Source: Bacteroidota bacterium (GTDB lineage Bacteria; Bacteroidota; Bacteroidia; Chitinophagales; Chitinophagaceae). From it: a stretch of DNA of 64,000 bases. The notes below the pieces were generated by a model. The model worked only from the letters and a program-made list of their open reading frames with translations. It was not told where the DNA came from and made no database searches. The number at the start of each line of letters is the position of its first letter. The stretch's first letter is position 1. Of this stretch, positions 16,373-27,244 are shown piece after piece. Where the stretch lies: NCBI GenBank assembly GCA_023386045.1, contig JAEWKK010000016.1:62001-126000 (forward strand). Reading direction: 5' to 3'. A program made the position numbers and the translations under genes.

Positions 16373-17749
16373 ATGAAAATAGTAATCGTAGGAGCGGGAT
16401 TTGCCGGATTAAGACTGGCCAGGAAACTGAACAACAAGGCCGGGGTTGATGTATTGCTCATCGACAAATTCAATTATCACCAGTTCCAGCCACTTTTTTA
16501 CCAGGTAGCAACTGCAGCTCTTGATCCCAGTAATATATCATTTCCACTTCGCAAGGCTTTTCATAAAAGTAAAAACGTAAGGATCCGTGTGGAAGAAGTG
16601 AAAAAGATCGTTCCGGCAGAAAACAAGATCATCACCGACACGGAAGAAATCGCCTATGATCAATTGGTACTGGCAATGGGAGCAGACACCAATTTTTTTG
16701 GCAACCCCAATATTACTTCCAATGCTTTTCCAATGAAATCTACTGTGGAAGCACTTCAGTTGCGCCACAGGCTGATCCAGAATTTTGAGGATGCTTTGAT
16801 AGTTAAAGACAACACTTCATTTGAGAAGCTGATGAATATCGTGATCGTTGGTGGAGGACCCACAGGTGTTGAACTCGCAGGTGCCCTGGCTGAAATGAAA
16901 AAATATGTTTTGCCAAAGGATTACCCGGAACTTGATTTTACAAAGATGAATATTTACCTGCTGGAAGGCGGACCAAGGACATTGGCTTCCATGAGTGAAA
17001 AATCTTCTGCAGATTCCAGTCGCTACCTTGAGAATCTGGGTGTGAACATTATGAAAAACACCGTGGTCAAGGATTTTAACGGTGAAACGGTTTTACTGGC
17101 TGATGGCAGTTCCATCCCTACCAACACCGTAATCTGGGCAGCAGGAGTAAAAGGAAATGTACCGGACGGTATCGATCCTTCTCTTGTTGTAAGAGGAAAC
17201 CGGATCAGGGTCAACAGGCATAATAAGGTGGAAGGTTTTGAAAATGTTTATGTGCTGGGCGACCTTGCCTACATGGAAACACCACTCTGGCCCAAAGGTC
17301 ATCCACAAGTGGCAAATGTGGCCATCAACCAGGCAGATGTTCTGGCGAAAAATCTTTTGCTCATAGAAAATAAATCGGACCGCAGGTATGAGTTTGAATA
17401 CTACGATAAAGGATCTATGGCAACGGTTGGCAGAAACCTGGCAGTGGTGGATCTTCCCAAACCTAAATGGCATTTCAGGGGTTGGATCGCCTGGATGATA
17501 TGGATGGGACTACACCTTTTTCTGATCCTGGGTGTAAGAAACAGGATCCTTGTTTTCATCAACTGGTTCATCAGCTATATCACTTATGACCAGAGCCTGC
17601 GTTTAATTTTTAAAGAATTTTACCGGCCGCGGAAAAAAGAACAGCATGTAGAACAAACATTGCCTTCTTCAACGGCTCCTCATGCATCATCTGTACCACC
17701 ACCATCCAGAGATGATGACCTCAGGCAGGCTGCAAGCTTCAAGCGATAG
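16373..17749 (+). CDS. ndh: Type II NADH:quinone oxidoreductase (NDH-2 family)
   Basis: A flavoprotein of 458 residues that feeds NADH electrons to quinone without pumping. The FAD Rossmann motif is IVIVGAGFAGLRLA (3-16) and the NADH motif is IVIVGGGPTGVELAG (about 156-170). The sequence NYHQFQPLFYQVATA (FAD contact) and the C-terminal hydrophobic stretch around WIAWMIWMGLHLFLI support the membrane-bound NDH-2 type. The last 40 residues are polar and low in complexity. Its stop codon abuts that of the convergent haem-binding gene with no gap. It is probably the main or an accessory NADH dehydrogenase of an aerobic chain. Confidence 0.9.
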   Translation: MKIVIVGAGFAGLRLARKLNNKAGVDVLLIDKFNYHQFQPLFYQVATAALDPSNISFPLRKAFHKSKNVRIRVEEVKKIVPAENKIITDTEEIAYDQLVLAMGADTNFFGNPNITSNAFPMKSTVEALQLRHRLIQNFEDALIVKDNTSFEKLMNIVIVGGGPTGVELAGALAEMKKYVLPKDYPELDFTKMNIYLLEGGPRTLASMSEKSSADSSRYLENLGVNIMKNTVVKDFNGETVLLADGSSIPTNTVIWAAGVKGNVPDGIDPSLVVRGNRIRVNRHNKVEGFENVYVLGDLAYMETPLWPKGHPQVANVAINQADVLAKNLLLIENKSDRRYEFEYYDKGSMATVGRNLAVVDLPKPKWHFRGWIAWMIWMGLHLFLILGVRNRILVFINWFISYITYDQSLRLIFKEFYRPRKKEQHVEQTLPSSTAPHASSVPPPSRDDDLRQAASFKR

Positions 17750-18220
17750 TTATCCACCAAGCGTTGAATCTGCAGCAATCTTTTTTCTAGCATCGCTGGC
17801 CCAGTTGGTGATTAAAACCCTTTGTTCATCGGTAAGCTTAGCCTCTTTGTGAATCCACAGATAACTGTTCAGCGGCATTTCATGTTCCTTAACCTGTTCT
17901 GCAATTTCATCAAACTTCTTATCCATGCGTTTTGCCTTATAAGTTGCAAACTGGGAAAAGTTCAGTTCTTTTTTACCATCATCAATATGATCCTTGAGCC
18001 ACCAGTTAACGGGAGTGATCTTACTGTACCATGGATAATTGGTATGATCGGAATGACAATCATAACAGGAAGTTTTTAAAAGTCCCATTACTTCATCGGG
18101 TACCGGAACAACCTGGGTGATGTCCTTAGGACCTGTTGCATTGCCATTATTGTGGGAAGGTTGAATGAATTGAGCAACGATGAGCAGTATCAATAATACC
18201 AGTAGGATTCTTTTAAGCAT
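17750..18220 (-). CDS. Haem-binding domain protein (single CxxCH), membrane anchored
   Basis: A 156-residue protein with an N-terminal membrane anchor or signal (1-18) and one c-type haem motif, CYDCH (52-56), within the Haem_bd domain common in Bacteroidota. YPWYSKITPVNWWLKDHI and HEMPLNSYLWIHKEAKL are conserved blocks of that domain, with a methionine in HEMPL as a possible distal ligand. It probably sits in the periplasm facing the membrane. The electron-transfer partner is unknown. It is convergent with ndh. Confidence 0.85.
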   Translation of the reverse strand: MLKRILLVLLILLIVAQFIQPSHNNGNATGPKDITQVVPVPDEVMGLLKTSCYDCHSDHTNYPWYSKITPVNWWLKDHIDDGKKELNFSQFATYKAKRMDKKFDEIAEQVKEHEMPLNSYLWIHKEAKLTDEQRVLITNWASDARKKIAADSTLGG

Positions 18221-18273
18221 AACCTGTTTTACTTACGAATATATTAATCCTTCATGCAAATTTTTATGACAGC

Positions 18274-18657
18274 TTAAATAAATGCAAGCATCTGCCTCAC
18301 TACATCCTGCAATGCCCCCAGGTTGGAAGGTTTTACAAAATAAGCCGATGCTCCCAGTGCCAGGCAGTTGTTTTTATATGTTGGTGAATCGGAAGTGCTC
18401 CATACCAGTTTCACCACGTCATTATAGCGACTGTCTTCCAATTGCTTTAGAATTTCAGCCCCATTCATTTCAGGGATATTATAATCCAATATGATCATGG
18501 AAGGGAGTTCCGAAGAGGGGAGTTCATCCAGGTATTTCAGAATCTTTTTGCCTGAAGAAAAACTGATTAACTGTATTCGGTGGTCAATTTCATTTAGGCT
18601 GTCGGCCAGCAATTCCTGATCATCAATGTCGTCCTCCGCTAAAAAAATCAATTTCAT
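18274..18657 (-). CDS. Single-domain response regulator (CheY-like)
   Basis: A 127-residue receiver domain with no output domain. The acidic pocket is EDDIDD (8-13), the phospho-acceptor is Asp58 in LDYNIPEMNG, followed by a Thr/Ser switch in STSDS and the conserved lysine in FVKPS. It diverges from the poly-HAMP kinase gene, with 189 bp between starts. It could be a substrate or phosphate sink of the nearby hybrid kinases, as inferred from proximity only. A TATCTTTA element (18689-18696) lies upstream as a variant -7 box. Confidence 0.88.
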   Translation of the reverse strand: MKLIFLAEDDIDDQELLADSLNEIDHRIQLISFSSGKKILKYLDELPSSELPSMIILDYNIPEMNGAEILKQLEDSRYNDVVKLVWSTSDSPTYKNNCLALGASAYFVKPSNLGALQDVVRQMLAFI

Positions 18658-18790
18658 GGAATAATGGCTGTTATCTCTGCCTTGGTGGTAAAGATAACTG
18701 GCTGGTTAGAAATGAAACTAAATTAAAACCATTAGTCAGAAATATTTTTTGATATTAACAGCTTCAACTCGTTAAAAAACCTGAAATAGA

Positions 18791-18822
18791 TTGCTCACAC
18801 AATGTTTTTTTCTTTAGGTTTG
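18791..18822 (+). promoter_or_regulatory. Complete TTG-N21-TAGGTTTG promoter for the poly-HAMP kinase operon
   Basis: The -33 TTG (18791-18793) is separated by 21 nt from TAGGTTTG (18815-18822), a full match to the Bacteroidota vegetative promoter. The kinase ATG is 24 nt further on. Confidence 0.7.
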
Positions 18823-18846
18823 AATGGATAATTATCCCTTAACACA

Positions 18847-21800
18847 ATGAGTACCAGAAAAGCAAAAGCCAATGGCGCTTCCCATGCGCCTGTTAGTCCA
18901 ATTGTACCTGAAGAAACAGTTTCAGCTACTCCTTCAAAAAAAACAAAACCCAAAAAAAATACCAACGGTGAACTTTCGGTTTACGGACCTGCGGAGATCG
19001 ATGGCTTTATGGATGCCCGCGAACTCCTCAGGGTACTTGCAGAAGTACGCAATGGTAATTTCCTGGCACGAATGCCTAACGACGGCCTGGGTTTGCAGGG
19101 AAAAATTTACGATACACTCAACGATATCATCACCCTCAATGAAATTCTTGTAAAGGAATTAACCGAAGCAAGAAAGATCATTGGTAAACAGGGTAAACTC
19201 AATCACCGCGTAGAACTTCCCCGTGTAGCCCGTGGTTCATGGAATACAGCGGTGGAATCTATCAACAGCCTGATCTCCGACCTGGTGCATCCTACCATCG
19301 AAATAGCCCACGTTATCTCCTCGGTGGCCAAAGGAAACCTGTCACAGGAAATGCCTTTGCAGATTGGTGATCACCTTTTACAGGGTGAATTTGCCCGTAT
19401 CGCCAACGAGGTAAACGACATGGTGAAGCAGCTGAACCTCTTCTCCATGGAGGTAACCCGTGTGGCGAGAGAGGTAGGATCTGAAGGAAAGCTGGGTGGA
19501 CAGGCAAAGGTGAAAGGTGTAGCCGGTGTGTGGAAAGACCTGACCGACTCGGTAAACCAGATGGCGGGTAATCTGACAGCCCAGGTGAGAAATATCGCGG
19601 AAGTAACTACAGCGGTGGCCAAGGGCGACCTTTCCAAGAAAATTACAGTGGATGTTCAGGGTGAGATCCTTGAACTGAAGAATACGATCAACACGATGGT
19701 GGACCAGCTGAACTCTTTCTCTTCCGAGGTAACGAGGGTAGCGAGAGAGGTAGGTACGGAAGGAAAGCTGGGTGGGCAGGCAGAAGTGCAGGGTGTGGCC
19801 GGAACCTGGAAGGATCTGACCGATTCTGTGAACCAGATGGCCTCCAACCTGACGGGCCAGGTGCGTAACATCGCCGAGGTAACGACTGCGGTGGCGAGAG
19901 GAGACCTTTCAAGAAAGATCACTGTGGACGTTAAGGGCGAGATCCTGGAGTTGAAGAATACCATCAATACCATGGTGGATCAGCTGAACTCCTTCTCCGC
20001 CGAGGTAACCCGTGTGGCGAGAGAGGTGGGATCGGAAGGAAAACTGGGTGGACAGGCAACGGTAAAAGGCGTAGGTGGTGTATGGAAGGACCTGACCGAC
20101 TCAGTAAACCAGATGGCCTCCAACCTGACAGCCCAGGTGCGTAACATTGCCGATGTAACTACGGCGGTGGCCAATGGTGACCTTTCCAAAAAAATTACAG
20201 TGGATGTCCAGGGAGAGATCCTGGAGTTAAAAAATACCATCAACACGATGGTGGACCAGCTGAACTCCTTCGCCTCCGAGGTAACCCGTGTGGCCCTCGA
20301 GGTGGGTACAGAAGGAAAGCTGGGTGGACAAGCCCAGGTGAAGGGCGTGGGAGGAACCTGGAAGGATCTGACCGACTCGGTGAACCAGATGGCCTCCAAC
20401 CTGACAGCCCAGGTGCGTAACATCGCCGAAGTAACTACGGCGGTGGCCAATGGTGACCTTTCCAAGAAAATTACAGTTAACGTAGAAGGAGAGATCCTTG
20501 AATTGAAAAATACCATCAATACCATGGTGGACCAGCTGAATTCCTTCGCCTCGGAGGTAACCCGTGTGGCCCTCGAGGTGGGTACAGAAGGAAAGCTGGG
20601 TGGACAGGCCCGTGTGCAGGGAGTGGGTGGTACCTGGAAAGATCTGACGGAGTCAGTAAACCAGATGGCCTCCAACCTGACCGGCCAGGTGCGTAACATC
20701 GCCGAGGTAACAACGGCCGTGGCCAAGGGTGATCTTTCCCGAAAGATCACGGTGGACGTAAAAGGAGAGATCCTTGAATTGAAGAATACCATCAACACGA
20801 TGGTGGACCAGTTGAACTCATTTGGTTCAGAGGTAACCCGTGTGGCGAGGGAAGTGGGTACGGAAGGTATGTTGGGTGGACAGGCAGATGTACCTGGCGT
20901 GGAAGGTCTCTGGAAAGACCTGACCGATTCGGTGAATAAGATGGCCTCCAACCTTACAGGCCAGGTGCGTAACATCGCGGAGGTGACTACCGCGGTGGCG
21001 AATGGTGACCTTTCCCGTAAAATTGAAGTAAACGTAAAAGGAGAGATCCTTGAATTGAAAAATACCATCAATACGATGGTGGACCAGCTCCGTGCCTTTG
21101 CCTCTGAGGTAACCCGTGTGGCCAGGGAAGTGGGTTCTGAAGGTAAGCTGGGTGGACAGGCCCACGTACCGGGTGTTGGTGGTACCTGGAAGGACCTGAC
21201 CGACTCCGTGAACCAGATGGCCGGTAATCTTACCGCCCAGGTGCGTAACATCGCCGAAGTGGCGATCGCGGTGGCGAATGGTGACATGTCCAAGAAAATT
21301 ACGGTGGACGTTAGGGGAGAGATCCTCCAGCTGAAAGAAACGCTGAATACGATGGTGGACCAGCTCCGCGCCTTTGCCTCCGAGGTAACCCGTGTGGCGA
21401 GGGAAGTGGGTTCGGAAGGTAAGCTGGGTGGACAGGCCTTTGTGCCTGGTGTGGCTGGTACCTGGAAAGATCTTACCGACTCTGTAAACCAGATGACGGG
21501 TAACCTGACCTCTCAGGTGCGTAACATCGCCGAAGTAACCAAGGCGGTGGCCTCAGGTGACCTTTCCAAAAAAGTAACGATCGATGTAAAAGGAGAGATC
21601 CTTGATCTTAAAAATACCATCAATACCATGGTGGACCAGCTGAACTCCTTTGCCTTCGAGGTAACGAGGGTGGCGAGAGAGGTAGGTACTGAAGGAAAAC
21701 TGGGCGGACAGGCAGAGGTGCAGGGAGTAGCAGGTACCTGGAAGGATCTGACCGACTCCGTGAACATGATGGCCTCCAACCTGACCAACCAGGTGCGTGG

Positions 21801-24800
21801 TATTGCCAAGGTAGTAACCGCGGTGGCTACTGGTAACCTTAAACAAAAACTGACCATCGTCTCCCGGGGAGAGGTGGCCCAGTTGATTGATACGATCAAC
21901 GAAATGATTGATACCCTGGCGGTGTTTGCCGACCAGGTAACTACCGTGGCAAGGGAAGTGGGAGTAGAAGGAAGACTGGGAGGACAGGCCTCGGTACCTG
22001 GTGCCTCAGGGATCTGGAAGAACCTCACGGAGAATGTGAATCAGCTTGCAGAAAACCTTACAACTCAGGTACGTGCGATCTCTGAAGTAGCCTCCGCGGT
22101 GACCAAGGGAGACCTTACGCAGATGATCCGCGTGGAAGCCAAGGGTGAGGTGGAAGAGCTGAAGGATACCATCAACCAGATGATCGCCAACCTGAAAGAA
22201 ACCACCTTAAGAAACCAGGAGCAGGACTGGCTGAAATCAAACCTCGCCAAGTTTACCCAGATGCTACAGGGCCAGAAGGACCTGAATACGGTAACCCGCA
22301 GGATCCTTTCCGAGCTGGCCCAGGTGGTCAATGCCCAGCAGGGTATGTTCTACATCCTGGAACAGGATGAGAATGGAGACAACCAGCAATTAAAACTCTT
22401 CTCCGCCTATGCCTATGGCGAGGAGCAGGAAATCAACAGGGAAGTATCGCTTGGCCAGGGACTTGTTGGCCAGGTGGCAATAGATAAAGAAAGGATTCTT
22501 CTTAGCAATGTTCCCAAAGACTACCTGAAGATCGCCTCCGGTCTGGGTGAAGCCTCCCCGGTTAGTGTGATCGTTCTGCCTGTATTGTTTGAAAAAGAGA
22601 TCAAGGCGGTCATTGAACTGGCTTCATTCGGAAACTTCAGCGAGATTCACCTGGACTTCCTCAGCCAGTTGACAGAATCCATTGGTATTGTATTGAATAC
22701 CATCGAAACCAACTCGCGTACGGAGCAACTGCTGGAGCAGTCGCAATCGCTGACCGACGAGTTGAAGAGGACCAACGAGGAACTCCAGGACAAGGCTCAC
22801 CTGCTGGTAAAACAGAAAGAAGAGGTGGAAGCCAAGAACAAGGAGGTGGAAGAAGCCCGTCGCTCACTCGAAGAAAAAGCCGAGCAGCTGCAGCTGACTT
22901 CCAAGTACAAATCCGAGTTCCTTGCCAATATGTCGCATGAGTTAAGAACGCCATTGAACTCACTCCTGATCCTGGCGCAGCAGCTCTATGAGAACAGGGA
23001 AGGCAATCTTTCAGAAAAACAGGTGCGATATGCCAAGACCATTCACAGTTGCGGTGATGACCTGATCCAGCTGATCAACGACATCCTCGATCTTTCCAAG
23101 ATCGAATCCGGTTATATTTCTACGGACTTCATCAATGTCAAATTCCACGAGATCACTTCATTTGTTGAAACCACGTTCAAGCACGTATCGGAAAATAAGA
23201 ATCTCAAGTTCAACATCGAAATGGATCCCGCGCTTCCGGATACGCTGGAAACAGACGTTCAGCGTCTGAATCAGATCCTGAAAAATCTCTTGTCCAATGC
23301 CTTCAAGTTTACAGAAAAAGGAGGGGTCAAGCTCAGGATCTATGAAGCCGCTAAAAACTGGAAATCGGGCAACCCGAGCCTGGACAATGCCAGGAAGGTA
23401 GTGGCCTTTGAGATCAAGGATACAGGTATTGGTATTTCCAAGGACAAGCAGAACATCATTTTCGAAGCCTTCCAGCAGGCAGAAGGATCTACCTCAAGAA
23501 AATACGGTGGTACCGGTCTGGGTTTGTCCATCAGCCGCGGCCTGGCAGACCTCCTGGGTGGTTCGATTGAACTGGAAAGTGAAATGGGTCATGGTAGCAC
23601 ATTCACTCTGTACCTGCCCATTGATTATAATCCCAACCTGGTTAAAAAAGACAAGAAGGAAAAACAATCTAGCCTTACCGTTAGTGAATACAAGCTGATG
23701 GAAGGAAGCGATGAAATGGCCATACATTCAGTGCCTACTGTGAAGGTTACCGAAGTTAAAGACCTTGATCCGCTGAACGAGATCATTAATGAAGTAGGTG
23801 ATGACAGGACCAATATCCAGGGTCATGATAAGGTAGTCCTGGTAGTGGAAGATGACCTGCGCTTTGCCAAGATCATGGTGGAAAAAGCCCATGAATTTGA
23901 CCTCAAGGTGGTAGTGGCTACCAGCTTCGGTGAAGTGTTTGACCTCACTAATAAATACAACCCGATTTCTGTAACGCTGGATGTAAAACTTCCGGATGCT
24001 TCGGGATGGAGGATACTTGACCTTTTCAAAAACGATATCAACTTCAGGCATATTCCTGTTCACCTGATATCGGGAGAAGAAAACAGGTTGCTGGCCATGC
24101 AACGTGGCGCAAGAAGCTTCCACCTGAAACCATTGAAAAATGAAGCGCTGGATATTCTGTTTTCAGATATCGTGGATTATTATAATCGCAAACCAAAACG
24201 TTTGCTGATTGTTGAGGACAACGAGATCGATTCTTCACAGATGGCGAAAATGCTGGATAATGGAGACATAGTTCAGATCGAAATTGCGCAATCAGGACAG
24301 GAAGCACTTGAGTTGATAAAGGACAATGTTTACGATTGCATTACCGTGGATTATATGTTACCGGATATTGGCGGTCTTGAATTTGTTACCGAGATCAACA
24401 AGATCAACAAAATGCAAATGACCCCGGTAATCATTTATTCGGCCAAGGATTTTAATCCCAAGGAAAAAACCCAGCTGAAGCAATATGCCAACCGCATCAT
24501 GCTGAAAGATGTGAATTCACTGGAGCTTTTGCTGGAGGAAACGGTGTTGCATCTCCACCTGGATCATAAAGATCTTCTGCCTGAAAAACAAAAGATCATT
24601 GAGAACCTGCGCTCGAAGGAAGATGTACTTACCAATAAGAAAGTACTGGTGGTGGATGATGATGTTCGAAACCTCTTTGCGCTGACCACGGCATTTGAAC
24701 GCTATAATATTAATGCGATCACTGCCGAAAGCGGACAGGAAGCCATTAATATCCTTGCCGACCAGTCGGATATAGATATTGTGCTGATGGACATCATGAT

Positions 24801-25002
24801 GCCTGAAATGGATGGATATGAAACCACGCAGAAGATTCGCAGGGAACATAAAAATGCGCACCTGCCGATCATTGCGGTAACAGCAAAGGCCATGAAGGGC
24901 GATAGAGAAAAATGTATTGAAGCAGGAGCTTCCGATTATATCACCAAACCTGTGAAAATAGACCAGTTATTGTCGCTGATGCGTGTGTGGCTGTACAAAT
25001 AA
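18847..25002 (+). CDS. Soluble poly-HAMP hybrid sensor histidine kinase with GAF and three receiver domains
   Basis: A 2051-residue signalling protein with no signal peptide or membrane segment. After a basic Ser/Pro/Lys-rich start (1-43) come degenerate HAMP-like segments (about 56-201). Then follow ten near-identical 92-residue HAMP-containing units (202-1121) typified by [35 protein letters not shown] and [17 protein letters not shown]. Next are a GAF domain (about 1135-1300), a coiled coil, HisKA with His1364 in NMSHELRTP, and HATPase with an N box near 1476, DTGIGIS near 1524 and [10 protein letters not shown] near 1554. Three receivers have Asp1712, Asp1835 and Asp1982. The layout recalls fungal group III (Nik1/Os-1) kinases. 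The stimulus is unknown. A REC-kinase gene follows 8 bp later. Confidence 0.93.
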   Translation: MSTRKAKANGASHAPVSPIVPEETVSATPSKKTKPKKNTNGELSVYGPAEIDGFMDARELLRVLAEVRNGNFLARMPNDGLGLQGKIYDTLNDIITLNEILVKELTEARKIIGKQGKLNHRVELPRVARGSWNTAVESINSLISDLVHPTIEIAHVISSVAKGNLSQEMPLQIGDHLLQGEFARIANEVNDMVKQLNLFSMEVTRVAREVGSEGKLGGQAKVKGVAGVWKDLTDSVNQMAGNLTAQVRNIAEVTTAVAKGDLSKKITVDVQGEILELKNTINTMVDQLNSFSSEVTRVAREVGTEGKLGGQAEVQGVAGTWKDLTDSVNQMASNLTGQVRNIAEVTTAVARGDLSRKITVDVKGEILELKNTINTMVDQLNSFSAEVTRVAREVGSEGKLGGQATVKGVGGVWKDLTDSVNQMASNLTAQVRNIADVTTAVANGDLSKKITVDVQGEILELKNTINTMVDQLNSFASEVTRVALEVGTEGKLGGQAQVKGVGGTWKDLTDSVNQMASNLTAQVRNIAEVTTAVANGDLSKKITVNVEGEILELKNTINTMVDQLNSFASEVTRVALEVGTEGKLGGQARVQGVGGTWKDLTESVNQMASNLTGQVRNIAEVTTAVAKGDLSRKITVDVKGEILELKNTINTMVDQLNSFGSEVTRVAREVGTEGMLGGQADVPGVEGLWKDLTDSVNKMASNLTGQVRNIAEVTTAVANGDLSRKIEVNVKGEILELKNTINTMVDQLRAFASEVTRVAREVGSEGKLGGQAHVPGVGGTWKDLTDSVNQMAGNLTAQVRNIAEVAIAVANGDMSKKITVDVRGEILQLKETLNTMVDQLRAFASEVTRVAREVGSEGKLGGQAFVPGVAGTWKDLTDSVNQMTGNLTSQVRNIAEVTKAVASGDLSKKVTIDVKGEILDLKNTINTMVDQLNSFAFEVTRVAREVGTEGKLGGQAEVQGVAGTWKDLTDSVNMMASNLTNQVRGIAKVVTAVATGNLKQKLTIVSRGEVAQLIDTINEMIDTLAVFADQVTTVAREVGVEGRLGGQASVPGASGIWKNLTENVNQLAENLTTQVRAISEVASAVTKGDLTQMIRVEAKGEVEELKDTINQMIANLKETTLRNQEQDWLKSNLAKFTQMLQGQKDLNTVTRRILSELAQVVNAQQGMFYILEQDENGDNQQLKLFSAYAYGEEQEINREVSLGQGLVGQVAIDKERILLSNVPKDYLKIASGLGEASPVSVIVLPVLFEKEIKAVIELASFGNFSEIHLDFLSQLTESIGIVLNTIETNSRTEQLLEQSQSLTDELKRTNEELQDKAHLLVKQKEEVEAKNKEVEEARRSLEEKAEQLQLTSKYKSEFLANMSHELRTPLNSLLILAQQLYENREGNLSEKQVRYAKTIHSCGDDLIQLINDILDLSKIESGYISTDFINVKFHEITSFVETTFKHVSENKNLKFNIEMDPALPDTLETDVQRLNQILKNLLSNAFKFTEKGGVKLRIYEAAKNWKSGNPSLDNARKVVAFEIKDTGIGISKDKQNIIFEAFQQAEGSTSRKYGGTGLGLSISRGLADLLGGSIELESEMGHGSTFTLYLPIDYNPNLVKKDKKEKQSSLTVSEYKLMEGSDEMAIHSVPTVKVTEVKDLDPLNEIINEVGDDRTNIQGHDKVVLVVEDDLRFAKIMVEKAHEFDLKVVVATSFGEVFDLTNKYNPISVTLDVKLPDASGWRILDLFKNDINFRHIPVHLISGEENRLLAMQRGARSFHLKPLKNEALDILFSDIVDYYNRKPKRLLIVEDNEIDSSQMAKMLDNGDIVQIEIAQSGQEALELIKDNVYDCITVDYMLPDIGGLEFVTEINKINKMQMTPVIIYSAKDFNPKEKTQLKQYANRIMLKDVNSLELLLEETVLHLHLDHKDLLPEKQKIIENLRSKEDVLTNKKVLVVDDDVRNLFALTTAFERYNINAITAESGQEAINILADQSDIDIVLMDIMMPEMDGYETTQKIRREHKNAHLPIIAVTAKAMKGDREKCIEAGASDYITKPVKIDQLLSLMRVWLYK
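19450..22209 (+). repeat. Ten tandem 276-bp coding repeats (poly-HAMP units)
   Basis: The codon for the first residue of each E/Q-VTRVA block falls at 19450, 19726, 20002, 20278, 20554, 20830, 21106, 21382, 21658 and 21934, a strict 276-bp spacing. Units one to eight are very similar at the DNA level; the last two diverge. Units four and five share a VALEVG variant where the others have VAREVG, suggesting a recent local duplication. Confidence 0.95.
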
Positions 25003-25010
25003 CCCTTGAA

Positions 25011-26306
25011 ATGGAACCTGAAAAAAAACCAGATCAACCGGAAAAATCCATGATCAAGATATTGGCGGTGGACGACAGGGAAGACAACCTCTTGTCCATC
25101 GAAACCATTCTTGAGCAGGAAAATTATACCATCATAAAAGCCAATTCAGGCAGGTCGGCGCTGAAGATCCTCTTGCAGCAGCACGATTTTACGCTGATCC
25201 TGATGGATGTGCAGATGCCCGACATGAATGGTTTTGAAACAGCATCCCTGATCTACGAAAGGGAAAAACTGCGGCATATTCCTATCATATTTATTACTGC
25301 TCATAACCAGGGCGAGGAAAGAATGTATGAAGGTTATAAACTGGGTGGTGTTGATTTTATATATAAGCCCATCAACCCGGAATTGCTTCGTTACAAGGTG
25401 AGTGTTTTTGCTGAGTTGTACCAGAAAACACACGAACTGCTAAGTCATGAAAAAAGACTGCTGGCGGCTAATAAAAAGCTGGAAACAGAAATTGAGGAAA
25501 GAAGGATCTCGGAAGAAAAGATCCGCCTGCTAAACGAGCAGCTGATCGAAAACAACTTCCAGTTAAAAACAACCATTGAAGAACTGGACCGGTTTGCCTA
25601 TGTGGCTTCGCATGACCTGCAGGAGCCACTGAGAAAGATCCTGGTGTTCAGCGACAAGATACAGACCAAGTACCGGGATTCGGTTGACCAGGACATGTAC
25701 AAAAACCTGGAAAAGATCGTCAAGGCTTCGGAAAGAATGCAAATGCTGATCAGTGACCTGTTGCGCTTTTCAAGGCAGACCTCAACCAGTGAGGATTTTG
25801 CACTCATACCATTAAAAAGTCTGCTGGAGGATGTTCTGGCGGATATGGAAGTTGAGATCGAAAAAACTTCGGCCAATTTTAATATCAACGACCTGCCAAA
25901 GGTCTGGGGCATTCCAAGCCTGGTCAGGCAGTTATTTCAGAACCTGATCAGCAATGCCATAAAGTTCAGGAAACCGGAAACTGTTCCGGTTGTCCGTATT
26001 TACCAAGAGTTGTCGGCCAGGGACCGGCTTAAGATCGTTGTGGAAGACAATGGTATTGGCTTTGATCCCAAATATGCCGACGATATTTTCATGGTATTCA
26101 AAAGGCTCCACAGTTATCATGAATTTGCCGGCAGCGGTGTCGGACTTTCAATCTGCCGAAAGATTATGGAAAGGCACAATGGTGAGATCACTGCTGAAAG
26201 CAGTCCGGGTGTGGGATCAAAGTTTATTATTGATATGCCTTTTGTAGATCTTGAAACGCACATTACCAATCTGCCGGTTGCTGACACCAATGCTAAAGCC
26301 GTTTAG
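25011..26306 (+). CDS. Response regulator-histidine kinase fusion (REC-HisKA-HATPase)
   Basis: A 431-residue cytoplasmic kinase with an N-terminal receiver: acidic pair in AVDDREDN, Asp66 in LMDVQMPDMNG and lysine in YKP. A short coiled coil follows (about 140-190). HisKA has His201 in VASHDLQEPLRK. The ATPase domain has QNLISNAIKF, VEDNGIGF and GSGVGLSIC. The start is the ATG at 25011, 8 bp past the poly-HAMP kinase stop; a longer GTG start would overlap that gene. The arrangement suggests the large kinase phosphorylates this receiver to control a second kinase, a phosphorelay inferred from operon order only. Confidence 0.92.
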   Translation: MEPEKKPDQPEKSMIKILAVDDREDNLLSIETILEQENYTIIKANSGRSALKILLQQHDFTLILMDVQMPDMNGFETASLIYEREKLRHIPIIFITAHNQGEERMYEGYKLGGVDFIYKPINPELLRYKVSVFAELYQKTHELLSHEKRLLAANKKLETEIEERRISEEKIRLLNEQLIENNFQLKTTIEELDRFAYVASHDLQEPLRKILVFSDKIQTKYRDSVDQDMYKNLEKIVKASERMQMLISDLLRFSRQTSTSEDFALIPLKSLLEDVLADMEVEIEKTSANFNINDLPKVWGIPSLVRQLFQNLISNAIKFRKPETVPVVRIYQELSARDRLKIVVEDNGIGFDPKYADDIFMVFKRLHSYHEFAGSGVGLSICRKIMERHNGEITAESSPGVGSKFIIDMPFVDLETHITNLPVADTNAKAV

Positions 26307-26550
26307 GCAAAAGCGATATCTGCACAAATTCTGGATTCATAAGGGGACTGCATCAAATCCATACCCATAGCCGGCCTTGGCTTTTTGCCGCTGATTTCAG
26401 AACTATCCAATTTGCCTATAATTTATATTATGTTAATCAGGCACACCCGCACATAGCTACCCGCTTTTTTTATTTTTTGCTATGGCTTCTTAGAGAGACG
26501 TGATATGCGAAAAGTGTTTAATTTGGGAGTTTACCAACTAGTGCTGCCAA

Positions 26551-27123
26551 ATGAACCTTACAGAGCCATTTGCCTTAATGTTTAGTCATCATACGCCTTG
26601 GAAAACAAGACTAGTTTATTTTCTAATTATTGTTGGTGTTTCGTTTTGGATTGACTCTCAAATGGGGTTTACTTATCATTATTTTACAGAAAGGAAAATA
26701 AACGCTATTTCAAAATATTCGACATTAATTAAAGACCCGCAGTTAGATTCAACTACAAAAACATTATTAATTAAAGAAAGGTTATCTGTTATTCAAAAAA
26801 GCAGAGCTATGGTTGAGCCAATTGCAAGAACTACTAAACCAAATGGAATAATATTTCATCTTAGCTATAGTTGGATGTTTATTTTATTGATAATATTAGG
26901 GCCATTGCTTCTACGAAAGGGAGACCCTTATGCATCACGGAAAGAAATAAATAATCATTATTTATACCTGATTTTAGCTTCGTTGATTTGTTGCGTTGTC
27001 ACATATTTAATAGCCAAGGCTGCATCATTTTATTTAACCTCAACGGGATTGTATATTTTCAATACGCTTGTGCAACTGATTATATTAATCATAATTACAG
27101 TGTCTACATCAAACAAGAAATGA
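26551..27123 (+). CDS. Unknown four-helix membrane protein in AT-rich segment
   Basis: A 190-residue protein I do not recognise. It has four predicted membrane helices (about 19-40, 105-122, 137-155 and 168-185). A charged extracytoplasmic loop between the first two contains ISKYSTLIKDPQLDSTTKT. Base composition is clearly more AT-rich than the flanking genes and codon choice favours AAA, ATT and TTA, as in the next gene. I see no promoter match or Shine-Dalgarno sequence. It may have been acquired together with the protease gene. No function is claimed. Confidence 0.75.
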   Translation: MNLTEPFALMFSHHTPWKTRLVYFLIIVGVSFWIDSQMGFTYHYFTERKINAISKYSTLIKDPQLDSTTKTLLIKERLSVIQKSRAMVEPIARTTKPNGIIFHLSYSWMFILLIILGPLLLRKGDPYASRKEINNHYLYLILASLICCVVTYLIAKAASFYLTSTGLYIFNTLVQLIILIIITVSTSNKK

Positions 27124-27244
27124 TTACTATGCACAAATAGACTACCGCCATAAGAATGGAGTGTTTATGTCTTCTCCTTGTTATAAATCATGTAGATAAT
27201 TTGGAGAGTGCTTATTTTTTTGAAAGACCAAAACTGATTTTAAT

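Noticed and set aside
19980..21293. 437-codon open frame on the minus strand inside the poly-HAMP gene
   Set aside because: It is the antisense of the repeated 276-bp units; its sequence repeats in step with them and has no independent family resemblance. Repetition of a stop-free antisense frame explains its length.
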